Source: Bacteroidales bacterium UBA2030 (GTDB lineage Bacteria; Bacteroidota; Bacteroidia; Bacteroidales; TTA-H9). From it: 6,032 nt of DNA. How positions within the stretch are numbered: position 1 is the first letter of the stretch; every line of letters begins with the position of its first letter. Both the position numbers and the translations under genes were made by a program. This document shows positions 1-5,964 of this stretch, one piece after another. The DNA is taken from NCBI GenBank assembly GCA_002332755.1, contig DDBO01000142.1, positions 1-6,032 of the forward strand, in the 5' to 3' direction. The notes under the pieces are model-generated. The model did not search any database. It was given only the letters and a program-made list of their open reading frames with translations, and had not been told where the DNA came from.

Positions 1-2003
1 TTCCAAAGATTTTGAAACTCTTGCAAGTGGGTTGCTTTTATGAAAACTTTCTTTTTCTCTTTTTTCTTATCAGCTTTCTGAACATAAGTGTTTGTATCGG
101 TTGCAAACAAGCTTTCAATGGCTTTTACTTGTTCTTCGGGCAAATTTTGTTCTTTTAGAATAGCTGAAAATTCAGGCGATTTTTCGTAAATCTTTTGTCC
201 GTCAACAATTGCCTTACGAACAATCATTTTCTTTTCTTTCAAAATATTATCCACCAAAGTAATAACAGTATCATCATCAAAGCCCGATTTTTCTTTGAGT
301 GTCTTAATGAGTTCTGTTTCGGTGAATGTTTCAGAAATCAGGAATGAGTTGCTTAAAATTTCATTTTGAATTGCCTCCACAAAACCGTGTTCTTTGCTTG
401 ATACAACAACATCAAGGTTGTTGATTTTCCAAAATGCCTCTTGGTCGTCATTCAGATTTTTAAGTGTGTTCCGCTGCAAGTTTTGATTTACGCAAATGCG
501 TAAACCTCTACCAATTTGTTGCAATTTTGATATTTCGCTTCCCTGATTGGAAAGTTTACAGATTGTGAAAACATTCGGATTGTCCCAACCTTCCTGCAAT
601 GCCCAAATGGAGAAAATGAAACGAGTCGGACTTTCAAACGATAGCAATTTCTTTTTGTCTTTCAAAATTTCATCAACGCCAGCTTTTATTTTTTCGTCTG
701 CGTTTCCTTTGTCGCCAGAAAAATATCCTTTGTGCACCTGCAAATTTCCATCACTATCAAAATCATTTAGCAAGTATTTATAATATTCTGAATTTGGGTC
801 AAGTGTCTTTATAATTTCATCTCGCTTGTTTTTGTATTCTTCTTCAAAAATGCCCTTGATTTTTGGATTATCTCCTCTGTAAAGACTGATATCGTTTTGC
901 ATAAAAAACAAAGTAAGGGCCTTTATACCCTTATCAAATAATTCTTTTTCTTTTTCAAAATGAATTATGATTGTGTCCTTAATCATTGCCCGCAATGATT
1001 CGTCCGACAAAGAATAATCAACCTTTTCAATGGTGTCATCAGACAAAACAATAGCGTCTTTGTTGATTTTTTTTATGCTTTTTCCATTGAAAATTGAACC
1101 AATGCCTAATTCTCTTCTGACAATAATGCCGTTGGTCAATGTGCTTACAATGGCTTTTTTATTTTCAATCGCAACGAGAGTATCTTTATTTTCAACTATG
1201 TCTTGCGTATAAACTACAATTTTCTTTACCAAACTTTGTCGGAAAGACGAAATACTATCCAAAACATAGGCAACATTGGATAAAGGCAAACTGTCTTTCT
1301 TTTTAGGGAAAGTAGCCCCAAAACGTAAATAATAATTTTCAAAACCTTCAAAATATTTTTTGAAAGCATCACCATCAAAACGATGAGGTTCATCCATTAT
1401 CACAATAGGATTCAGGCGTTTCAAACATTCCAAATATGTTTTTGGTGGATTTTGATTATTTTCAAATAAATTAGGTGCATAAATTTCTCTATCTAAAGGA
1501 CGGTTTAAGATATTGTCTTTGTGGCTGAATGAGCTTGGCGTCATTACCAAAACCGATAGATGCGAAGTGCCGATAAATTGACGGACGGCTGAAATGTTAC
1601 CACCTTCGTAAACAAAGGTTTCGATTTCCTTTTCTCTTTCATTTGCGTAAAGACTCTTAAAATATTCTTTAGTATCTTCTAATTGAGTTTGTGTTCCTTC
1701 TCGAATAGCTACTGAAGGAATAAGAATGATAAATTTTTTGTAACCGAAATGTTTACATAATTCAAAGATGGTTTTGATGTAAGTGAATGTTTTACCTGTT
1801 CCCGTTTCCATCATTATGTCAATATTCTTTGTGTCTTGAACCGGGAAATTATATTTGTTCTTTTGGTGGTGAGCTGTCAGCGCCTCAACAAAATTCACTT
1901 TTTGACGAAAGTTTTCAAAAAGACTAATGATGTTTTTTACGCAGTCTTCCTGATAGCTTTGTATTTCGTATTGAAATTGTTTTGTTTCTGTTTTTGTCGT
2001 CAT
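1..2003 (-). CDS. res: Type III restriction enzyme, Res subunit (N-terminal 667 residues; C-terminus beyond left edge)
   Basis: I translated the minus strand from the ATG at 2003; the frame is open for 667 codons to the window edge. Superfamily 2 helicase motifs appear in order: Walker A METGTGKT (65-72), a segment typical of Res proteins (FIILIPSVAIREG, about 91-103), DEPHRF (204-209, motif II), GATF (229-232, motif III), WALQEGWDNPNVF (467-479, motif V) and QQIGRGLR (495-502, motif VI). This is the ATP-dependent translocase part of a type III restriction enzyme, which normally acts in complex with a Mod methyltransferase. Family members are usually about 850-1000 residues, so the C-terminal PD-(D/E)xK nuclease domain should lie to the left, unseen. 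No frameshift or missing helicase motif is visible. The gene is AT-rich compared with the genes right of 2740. No mod gene lies upstream in the window, although mod commonly precedes res. The start is supported by a -7 promoter box 24 bp upstream. Family call is firm; activity is inferred. Confidence 0.92.
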   Translation of the reverse strand, partial: MTTKTETKQFQYEIQSYQEDCVKNIISLFENFRQKVNFVEALTAHHQKNKYNFPVQDTKNIDIMMETGTGKTFTYIKTIFELCKHFGYKKFIILIPSVAIREGTQTQLEDTKEYFKSLYANEREKEIETFVYEGGNISAVRQFIGTSHLSVLVMTPSSFSHKDNILNRPLDREIYAPNLFENNQNPPKTYLECLKRLNPIVIMDEPHRFDGDAFKKYFEGFENYYLRFGATFPKKKDSLPLSNVAYVLDSISSFRQSLVKKIVVYTQDIVENKDTLVAIENKKAIVSTLTNGIIVRRELGIGSIFNGKSIKKINKDAIVLSDDTIEKVDYSLSDESLRAMIKDTIIIHFEKEKELFDKGIKALTLFFMQNDISLYRGDNPKIKGIFEEEYKNKRDEIIKTLDPNSEYYKYLLNDFDSDGNLQVHKGYFSGDKGNADEKIKAGVDEILKDKKKLLSFESPTRFIFSIWALQEGWDNPNVFTICKLSNQGSEISKLQQIGRGLRICVNQNLQRNTLKNLNDDQEAFWKINNLDVVVSSKEHGFVEAIQNEILSNSFLISETFTETELIKTLKEKSGFDDDTVITLVDNILKEKKMIVRKAIVDGQKIYEKSPEFSAILKEQNLPEEQVKAIESLFATDTNTYVQKADKKKEKKKVFIKATHLQEFQNLW

Positions 2004-2027
2004 TTATTACTTCAATTTTCCAATTGT

Positions 2028-2035
2028 CAAAGTTA
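2028..2035 (-). promoter_or_regulatory. Candidate Bacteroidota -7 promoter box for res
   Basis: On the minus strand this reads TAACTTTG, an exact match to the TAnnTTTG -7 consensus of Bacteroidota sigma-ABfr, and it ends 24 bp before the res ATG. No clear TTTG -33 element is seen at the usual distance, and such a short motif can occur by chance in AT-rich DNA. If real, res has its own transcript with a leader of about 20 nt. A 5-bp hairpin (CAATT 2013-2017, AATTG 2022-2026) lies at about the predicted transcript start. Confidence 0.45.
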
Positions 2036-2206
2036 AAATTTAATATTGTTGTCTACCCGTTTTTCTCTTGAAATCCACTCGTATTGTGTTAGGGTGGTGG
2101 GTGGGCTTGGGAGCGTAGGCAAGAAAACAACTCTTTTGCAAGCTGAAGTATCGGCTTGTGTGTCGGAGCTTGCAAATGTGTTGTTTTGCGTGTCGGCAAT
2201 TTTCAT
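2033..2206 (-). CDS. Possible 57-residue small ORF upstream of res, unknown function
   Basis: Reading the minus strand from the ATG at 2206 gives an uninterrupted 57-codon frame ending in TAA at 2033-2035, 29 bp before the res start and co-directional with it. A purine-rich stretch (AGAAAAGAAAA) immediately precedes the ATG. The product would begin MKIADTQNNTF, has a proline/threonine-rich middle (LPTLPSPPTTLTQ, 29-41) and a charged end (YEWISREKRVDNNIKF). There is no signal peptide, membrane segment or motif I recognise. The frame runs through a long inverted repeat and a G-quadruplex motif, which could by themselves produce a low-complexity peptide, so it may be non-coding. It could be a small accessory gene of the restriction locus, a remnant of a larger gene, or chance. 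I lean slightly against coding. Confidence 0.25.
   Translation of the reverse strand: MKIADTQNNTFASSDTQADTSACKRVVFLPTLPSPPTTLTQYEWISREKRVDNNIKF
2092..2111 (+). other. Canonical G-quadruplex motif (four GGG tracts)
   Basis: The plus strand has GGG tracts at 2092-2094, 2099-2101, 2103-2105 and 2109-2111 separated by loops of 4, 1 and 3 nt (TGGT, T, CTT). This fits the G3+N1-7 rule for an intramolecular quadruplex. It stands out because the surrounding DNA is AT-rich. It lies about 57 bp upstream of the res -7 box, on the strand that is the template for res transcription. Folding has not been shown; a role in regulation, recombination or replication is only a possibility. Confidence 0.6.
2124..2187. 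repeat. Imperfect inverted repeat, 21-bp arms, 22-nt loop
   Basis: Arms 2124-2144 and 2167-2187 pair at 19 of 21 positions. There is an outer 8-bp match (AAAACAAC with GTTGTTTT), then a 3-nt segment with one pair flanked by two T-T mismatches, then an inner perfect 10-bp match (TTTGCAAGCT with AGCTTGCAAA). The loop 2145-2166 contains TCGG twice. No T-run follows on either strand, so it does not look like an intrinsic terminator. It could be a REP-like repeat, a recombination or transposition end, or a structured RNA element. Confidence 0.75.
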
Positions 2207-2255
2207 TTTTCTTTTCTGTCTTTATGTAGCAAATTGTCCGCTGTTGTCTGTCTTT

Positions 2256-2735
2256 TTACACTTGGCGGTAACATACATATGCATGTCCCACCCAAAAAAT
2301 GTAAAACCCGATACCATGTTGATATTCAATGAGATTGTATGAAGAAATGTCAGAAAATCCGGTCCAGATAAAAAGGTGATATTTATTCGTAAAAACCAAA
2401 ACTATTAAGGTAATCGGAAACACATAAGCATACCTGTAAAAGCGTGAATTCAGCCATTGAGACCTGCCTGTGTAAAAAAAGGCAAAACCCAAAAATTGCA
2501 AGGGGACAAAAGAAGCAAACAGGTACTCTATTTGCGAGAAAAATACCTTTAATCTCACGGTTGTAGCCGAGGCTTCAAAAATGTTAGCACCTGACCATAA
2601 TGCCAGCAATATCATTATCCTGAAAAGCATTATAGCTCCGGGTATTCTCCTTTTTCGCCAGGCTATTAATGCAATCACAAGTGAAAGCAAAGATGAAACA
2701 ACAAAAAACAATGAGATGTAGGTGATTAAAAACAT
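2256..2735 (-). pseudogene. Truncated 7TM sensor (histidine-kinase-type N-terminal domain), 3' part missing
   Basis: The 159-codon frame starts at ATG 2735 and encodes a very hydrophobic protein resembling the N-terminal 7TM sensor region of membrane histidine kinases and related signalling proteins. Hydrophobic helices are at about residues 3-25, 34-54, 67-92 and 102-118, with a fifth beginning near 141. Typical features of the family include an aromatic/asparagine-rich extracytoplasmic stretch (FTNKYHLFIWTGFS, about 115-128) and the HGIGFYIF segment opening helix 5. The frame then ends in a short tail (YRQV) encoded by the adjacent spacer. Helices 6-7 and any PAS, HisKA/HATPase or GGDEF output domain are absent. 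A protein this short is unlikely to signal, so I call it a pseudogene. The break coincides with the right edge of the AT-rich restriction region, suggesting insertion or deletion. A weak alternative is a genuine short membrane protein. Confidence 0.65.
2271..2286. repeat. 16-bp near-palindrome at the island/sensor junction
   Basis: The sequence ACATACATATGCATGT is self-complementary except for one mismatched pair (A at 2275 with C at 2282), so 7 of 8 base pairs match. It lies where the sensor frame loses family resemblance. It could be an integration target, a recombination crossover site or a coincidence of alternating purine-pyrimidine sequence. The exact junction cannot be fixed without an uninterrupted relative. 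Confidence 0.5.
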
Positions 2736-2809
2736 GATAGGTTTAATCTTGTCATGAAATTACGTACTTTTCCGGAATATTTCGGGTAATTAATTAAAAC
2801 GTAAGCATT
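2736..2809. promoter_or_regulatory. Divergent spacer between the truncated sensor gene and the PAP2 gene
   Basis: This 74-bp spacer is AT-rich and contains the self-complementary motifs TACGTA (2761-2766), TTCCGGAA (2770-2777) and TTAATTAA (2790-2797). TACTTTTC at 2765-2772 matches TAnnTTTG except for the last base and would start a transcript about 30 nt before the PAP2 GTG codon, so it is the best promoter candidate on the plus strand. I find no good -7 match for the minus-strand sensor remnant. The palindromes could be operators, but nothing in the window names a regulator. Confidence 0.3.
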
Positions 2810-3646
2810 GTGAAAGTTAAGATATTCTATATTTCATTGATTTGCATATCGTATTTCAATTTATATTCTCAGCATGATAGTGCTTTATTCAAAGGTACAA
2901 CATTTCTTAGCGACATAAAAGAAACAACATTTCTGACCTGGCGGCAGGAAAAAACCCTTCTTGGCTCACCTACACGATGGACTGATCGGGATTGGATGAC
3001 CTTGGCCTTGGTTATCGCAGGCGAGGGAATCATCATGGGAAATGACAGGGAGGTTTTTAATTGGGTAAATCAACGCAAGGCCAAAACCTTCGATAAGGTG
3101 TCAAAATACTTTGCCGAACCCTTTGGGTCAGGCATTATAAGCATACCTATCCTGGCAGCAATGTACGCCAAAGGTAAATGGAGCCATGATGATCGATTGA
3201 CAGAAGCATCACTGGCTGGCGCAAGGGCATTTGTAATTACTGCATTCAATGTTCAGCTGTTAAAAATGGCTTTTGGAAGAGAAAGACCAGCAAAAAATGT
3301 AAATCCCAGTCAGTTTCATGGTCCCTCCTTAAGTCAGGATGCCTTTCCGTCGGGGCATACAACTGTTGCCTTTGCAGTTGCCTCAGCCATTGCCCATTCC
3401 TACCCCGACAAACCTCTGGTTGGTGTCGGCCTTTATGTAGCTGCCACACTCACTGCCTACAGCCGTATTTACGATGGCAAACATTGGCCTTCAGATGTTT
3501 TTGCCGGTGCTATTCTGGGCTACTTTACCGGGCGACTGGTGGCAAGCCCCGTAAATAGTTTAACGAAAGAACATCAAAAAATGAGTATAGTTCCGCACCT
3601 ATCCCCCAATTATTCAGGGATAATAATCACTTATAATTTCCTATAG
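2810..3646 (+). CDS. PAP2-family (type 2 phosphatidic acid phosphatase) membrane phosphatase
   Basis: This 278-residue protein carries the complete PAP2 catalytic signature: K152 with R159-P160 (KMAFGRERP, the Kx6RP motif), PSGH at 180-183, and SRIYDGKHWPSD at 218-229 with the catalytic histidine 225 and aspartate 229. Family members hydrolyse lipid phosphates such as undecaprenyl pyrophosphate or phosphatidic acid; the substrate here is not determined. A signal peptide is likely (K2-K4, hydrophobic core about 5-18, cleavage near S20-Q21), followed by several hydrophobic helices (about 61-76, 104-120, 132-151, 184-197, 203-217, 229-244), so the active site should face the periplasm. The end (HLSPNYSGIIITYNF) resembles the tail of Bacteroidota PAP2 proteins. 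The start is GTG: an in-frame TAA lies at 2795-2797 with no ATG in between, and starting later would lose the signal peptide. Its 3' end converges on the HAD gene with a 3-bp gap. Confidence 0.9.
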   Translation: MKVKIFYISLICISYFNLYSQHDSALFKGTTFLSDIKETTFLTWRQEKTLLGSPTRWTDRDWMTLALVIAGEGIIMGNDREVFNWVNQRKAKTFDKVSKYFAEPFGSGIISIPILAAMYAKGKWSHDDRLTEASLAGARAFVITAFNVQLLKMAFGRERPAKNVNPSQFHGPSLSQDAFPSGHTTVAFAVASAIAHSYPDKPLVGVGLYVAATLTAYSRIYDGKHWPSDVFAGAILGYFTGRLVASPVNSLTKEHQKMSIVPHLSPNYSGIIITYNFL

Positions 3647-3649
3647 CCT

Positions 3650-4462
3650 TTAATTACCCTTGCGGGCGATGGCATCAATTGCCATTAAGAGATTGTGCAT
3701 CAGATCACTATTAGAAGAATAGTCGGCCGACAGCAAATTGGTGACACGGCCATCTTCCAAAAAATCCCAAGCCCGGCTCCAACGTTCCCGCTTGTGTTTA
3801 TCGTAAACCCCAATGGCTACTCCCCCATAGCGCTTTACTAACGAAAAGCAGGGAATATCGGTAAGACCATCCCCCACAAAAACCATATGATCCATTGGAA
3901 TCCGAAATCCCTGTGTACGACGATTTACAGCATAGTGATCAGCACGCGATTCAGGACCAATCAGACCTTTGGAAATCTGAAAGAGGTAACGGGTTTTGTC
4001 GGTAAACGATACAACATTGCGAGGGAAAACAATAGCGCCCTCTTCATCATAATGAAATTCACTGGCCCAGATATCTGTAAAAAACCGGGCAATACGGGAA
4101 TTTCTTACAATTTCGCCAATACCTGAGCTGATAATATAAAATTCGAGGCTTAACCCTGGATGGTTATCTTTTACATAATTTAAAAGATAAGGAAACATAC
4201 GTGTAACCCCCTGGTGAAAGCGAAGTTTTGAGGCAAACTCCTGGAGCTTTTGGCGTGTTATACGCGTTTTTTCAGAAGAATTCGACAGTTGTATAAGAGC
4301 ATAAAGATAGGCGGGAATGGGATCCCATCCATCCTGATCGAGTGGGCCTACGGTTTCTTTCCAGAAAACCTTGGCATCTACACCCATCCAATCCAGAAAC
4401 GAGGATGTGCTGTCCGGAGCCAGGGTATCATCGAAATCGAAAACAAATGCAGCTACAGGCAT
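3650..4462 (-). CDS. HAD-superfamily hydrolase (phosphoserine phosphatase-like, subfamily IB type)
   Basis: From the ATG at 4462 the product has 270 residues and contains all four HAD motifs: DFDDT at 9-13 (nucleophile D9, acid/base D11), the motif II serine in IISSG (110-114), motif III lysine K156 in TDKTRYL, and motif IV GDGLTD at 197-202. About 90 residues between motifs I and II form a helical cap of the C1 type, as in phosphoserine phosphatase-like enzymes. It is a soluble, probably Mg-dependent cytoplasmic phosphatase; the substrate cannot be told from sequence. An upstream in-frame ATG at 4513 would add 17 residues before the conserved MPVAAFVFDFDDT start, but a -7 box lies between the two ATGs, so I prefer 4462. 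It is divergent from the sugar permease, which hints at sugar-phosphate metabolism but does not prove it. Confidence 0.88.
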   Translation of the reverse strand: MPVAAFVFDFDDTLAPDSTSSFLDWMGVDAKVFWKETVGPLDQDGWDPIPAYLYALIQLSNSSEKTRITRQKLQEFASKLRFHQGVTRMFPYLLNYVKDNHPGLSLEFYIISSGIGEIVRNSRIARFFTDIWASEFHYDEEGAIVFPRNVVSFTDKTRYLFQISKGLIGPESRADHYAVNRRTQGFRIPMDHMVFVGDGLTDIPCFSLVKRYGGVAIGVYDKHKRERWSRAWDFLEDGRVTNLLSADYSSNSDLMHNLLMAIDAIARKGN

Positions 4463-4480
4463 CGAAAATGATATTTGATG

Positions 4481-4488
4481 CAAAATTA
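4481..4488 (-). promoter_or_regulatory. Candidate -7 promoter box for the HAD gene
   Basis: The minus strand reads TAATTTTG, an exact TAnnTTTG match, ending 18 bp before the ATG at 4462. Transcription would begin around 4474, inside the frame of the upstream alternative ATG (4513), which favours the shorter protein. No TTTG -33 element is found at the normal spacing; the nearest (4528-4525) is too far upstream. Confidence 0.4.
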
Positions 4489-4497
4489 AGGTTTTGA

Positions 4498-4541
4498 GAA
4501 TTGCGGCAGCCACGATTCATTCCGCAAATACCGCAAAATTC
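4498..4541. promoter_or_regulatory. Possible operator: three CCGCAA elements in the divergent spacer
   Basis: CCGCAAA occurs at 4522-4528 and again at 4531-4537 (9-bp period), and its inverse TTGCGG at 4501-4506. The left element is part of GAATTGCGG (4498-4506) and the right one of CCGCAAAATTC (4531-4541), so the outer pair forms an inverted repeat differing by a 2-nt insertion. The two direct copies cover the expected -33 to -15 zone of the permease promoter, and the inverted copy lies just upstream of the HAD -7 box. This placement is what one expects of a transcription-factor site shared by divergent genes. No regulator is visible in the window. Confidence 0.35.
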
Positions 4542-4543
4542 CC

Positions 4544-4551
4544 TACTTTTG
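4544..4551 (+). promoter_or_regulatory. Candidate -7 promoter box for the sugar permease-malQ operon
   Basis: TACTTTTG is an exact match to TAnnTTTG and lies 48 bp before the permease ATG, giving a leader of roughly 40 nt that contains a small CCCT/AGGG hairpin (4556-4567). No standard TTTG -33 element is present; the CCGCAAA repeats occupy that zone, so activation by a bound regulator is possible. Confidence 0.5.
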
Positions 4552-4599
4552 TCCACCCTCTCAAGGGAATTTCATATAAACTACTGAAAAAAGAATTTT

Positions 4600-5946
4600 A
4601 TGCGAAAGAGTAAACCTAGGCTTTCATTCTGGCAAATTTGGAACATGAGTTTTGGTTTTCTGGGCATACAATTTGGCTTTGCCTTGCAGAATGCCAATGC
4701 CAGCCGCATATTACAGACCTTCGGGGCCGATGTGGAGCATCTTTCCTGGTTTTGGATTGCGGCCCCCCTCACGGGTATGATTGTACAACCCATCATTGGG
4801 CATTTCAGTGATAAAACCTGGTGCCGTTTGGGACGGCGCAGACCTTATTTCCTAACAGGAGCCATTCTCGCATCCTTAGCGCTGGTCTTTATGCCTAATG
4901 CGGCCTTACTTACAACGATTGTTCCTCCTATGTTTATCGGAGCAGGTATTCTTATGATAATGGATGCCAGCATCAATGTAGCCATGGAGCCCTTCCGCGC
5001 CCTTGTGGCCGACATGCTACCCGGGGATCAGCGAACTCTTGGGTTTTCTATACAAACCTCATTGATTGGCATAGGCGCAGTGGTGGGCTCCTGGTTGCCC
5101 TATATCCTTGCCGAATGGATAGGTGTCAGCAAAATAGCGCCAGCCGGACAGGTCCCCGACAATGTGGTTTTCTCGTTTTATTTTGGTGCTGCTGTTTTTA
5201 TCAGTACGATCGTTTGGACAGTAATCACAACCCGGGAATACAGCCCTGAACAATTGGAGGCTTTTAGTGGTGAAAAAAGAGAAGAAGACTCGGGTTTTTC
5301 CCAGATATTCCGCGATTTCACCAAAATTCCAAAAACCATGCAGCAACTGGGAGTAGTCCAGTTTTTCTCCTGGTTTGCCCTTTTTGGCATGTGGGTTTTT
5401 ACTACCCCTGCTGTAGCAGTGCATATTTATGGCGCTCCCATTGGTGACACATCCAGCGAAAATTTCCAGAATGCAGGCAACTGGGTGGGCATCTGCTTCG
5501 GCGTATATAATGGAGTATCGGCGCTCTATGCCTTTGTGTTGCCAGTCATTGCCCGGAAGTTGGGACGAAAGCGCACGCATGCCCTTTCGCTGACCATTGG
5601 CGGCTTAAGCCTCATATCCATTTACTTCATCAAGAGTCCGATGATGCTACTGCTACCCATGATGGGCATTGGAATTGCCTGGGGAAGCATTCTTTCAATG
5701 CCTTACGCTATTCTGGCCGGAAGTTTGCCTACCCATAAAATGGGTATATACATGGGTATTTTCAACTTCTTTATTACAATCCCACAAATCATCAATGGTG
5801 TTTTCGGAGGCCCTATTGTCAAAAGGCTTTTCCATAGCCAGGCCATCTATGCATTGATTATGGCCGGAATATTCATGCTAATTGCAGCTATTTCTGTTAA
5901 CTTTGTAGATGACCGCGATGATGTGGCATTAAAAAACATTCAATAA
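4600..5946 (+). CDS. Major facilitator sugar transporter (SLC45/GPH-like), probable maltose/maltodextrin permease
   Basis: This 448-residue integral membrane protein has the layout of a 12-helix MFS carrier with a hydrophilic central loop (about 211-248). Characteristic SLC45/GPH-type segments are present: GHFSDKTWCRLGRRRPY at 67-83 (loop 2-3 motif), PFRALVADMLP at 131-141, the second-half counterpart ARKLGRKRTH at 318-327, and MGIFNFFITIPQI at 385-397. Relatives move disaccharides with protons. The next gene is malQ, 18 bp downstream on the same strand, so maltose or short maltodextrins are the most likely substrates, imported across the inner membrane. The start at 4600 places the first helix soon after a short basic N-terminus and follows an A-rich stretch without a clear Shine-Dalgarno sequence. 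The gene is intact. Family is firm; substrate is inferred from context. Confidence 0.88.
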   Translation: MRKSKPRLSFWQIWNMSFGFLGIQFGFALQNANASRILQTFGADVEHLSWFWIAAPLTGMIVQPIIGHFSDKTWCRLGRRRPYFLTGAILASLALVFMPNAALLTTIVPPMFIGAGILMIMDASINVAMEPFRALVADMLPGDQRTLGFSIQTSLIGIGAVVGSWLPYILAEWIGVSKIAPAGQVPDNVVFSFYFGAAVFISTIVWTVITTREYSPEQLEAFSGEKREEDSGFSQIFRDFTKIPKTMQQLGVVQFFSWFALFGMWVFTTPAVAVHIYGAPIGDTSSENFQNAGNWVGICFGVYNGVSALYAFVLPVIARKLGRKRTHALSLTIGGLSLISIYFIKSPMMLLLPMMGIGIAWGSILSMPYAILAGSLPTHKMGIYMGIFNFFITIPQIINGVFGGPIVKRLFHSQAIYALIMAGIFMLIAAISVNFVDDRDDVALKNIQ

Positions 5947-5964
5947 ACGTAAAAAAACTTCCTT

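Larger units (their letters stand above)
2036..2285. other. Structured, gene-poor spacer; probable end of the restriction island
   Basis: About 250 bp between res and the truncated sensor gene contain no recognisable gene apart from the doubtful 57-codon ORF. The plus strand is strongly G+T biased from about 2085 to 2255. It carries, from left to right, a four-tract G-quadruplex motif, a 21-bp imperfect inverted repeat, the heptamer GTGTCGG twice (2160-2166, 2190-2196), several TGTCTGTC-like pyrimidine stretches, and a near-palindrome at the right edge. I see no transposase, recombinase, tRNA or integron recombination site here. The abrupt change to sensor-kinase sequence near 2270-2285 suggests an insertion boundary. 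This interpretation is inferred from layout, not from a comparison. Confidence 0.5.

Noticed and set aside
547..1212. Plus-strand open frames (547-783, 1030-1212) inside the res region
   Set aside because: They lie opposite the continuous, motif-rich res frame, show no family features and are expected by-products of its codon pattern.
2088..2094. GTTAGGG in the spacer as part of an integron attC site
   Set aside because: It misses the last position of the GTTRRRY consensus, and no matching RYYYAAC partner with L boxes is found at the other side of the inverted repeat.
2046..2342. Plus-strand 98-codon open frame across the island/sensor junction
   Set aside because: It spans two unrelated sequences (spacer and the antisense of the sensor gene), has low-complexity hydrophobic content from G/T-rich DNA, and no recognisable domain.
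3669..3685. ATGGCA/TGCCAT hairpin as a terminator for PAP2 or HAD
   Set aside because: The stem is only 6 bp, no T-run follows on either strand, and it lies within the HAD coding sequence.
4463..4513. 17-residue N-terminal extension of the HAD protein from the ATG at 4513
   Set aside because: HAD motif I normally sits about 8-10 residues from the start, and an exact -7 box lies between the two ATGs, so the 4462 start is preferred.
5059..5580. Minus-strand 173-codon open frame
   Set aside because: It is antisense to the well-supported permease gene, and its translation shows no coherent domain or hydrophobic pattern.
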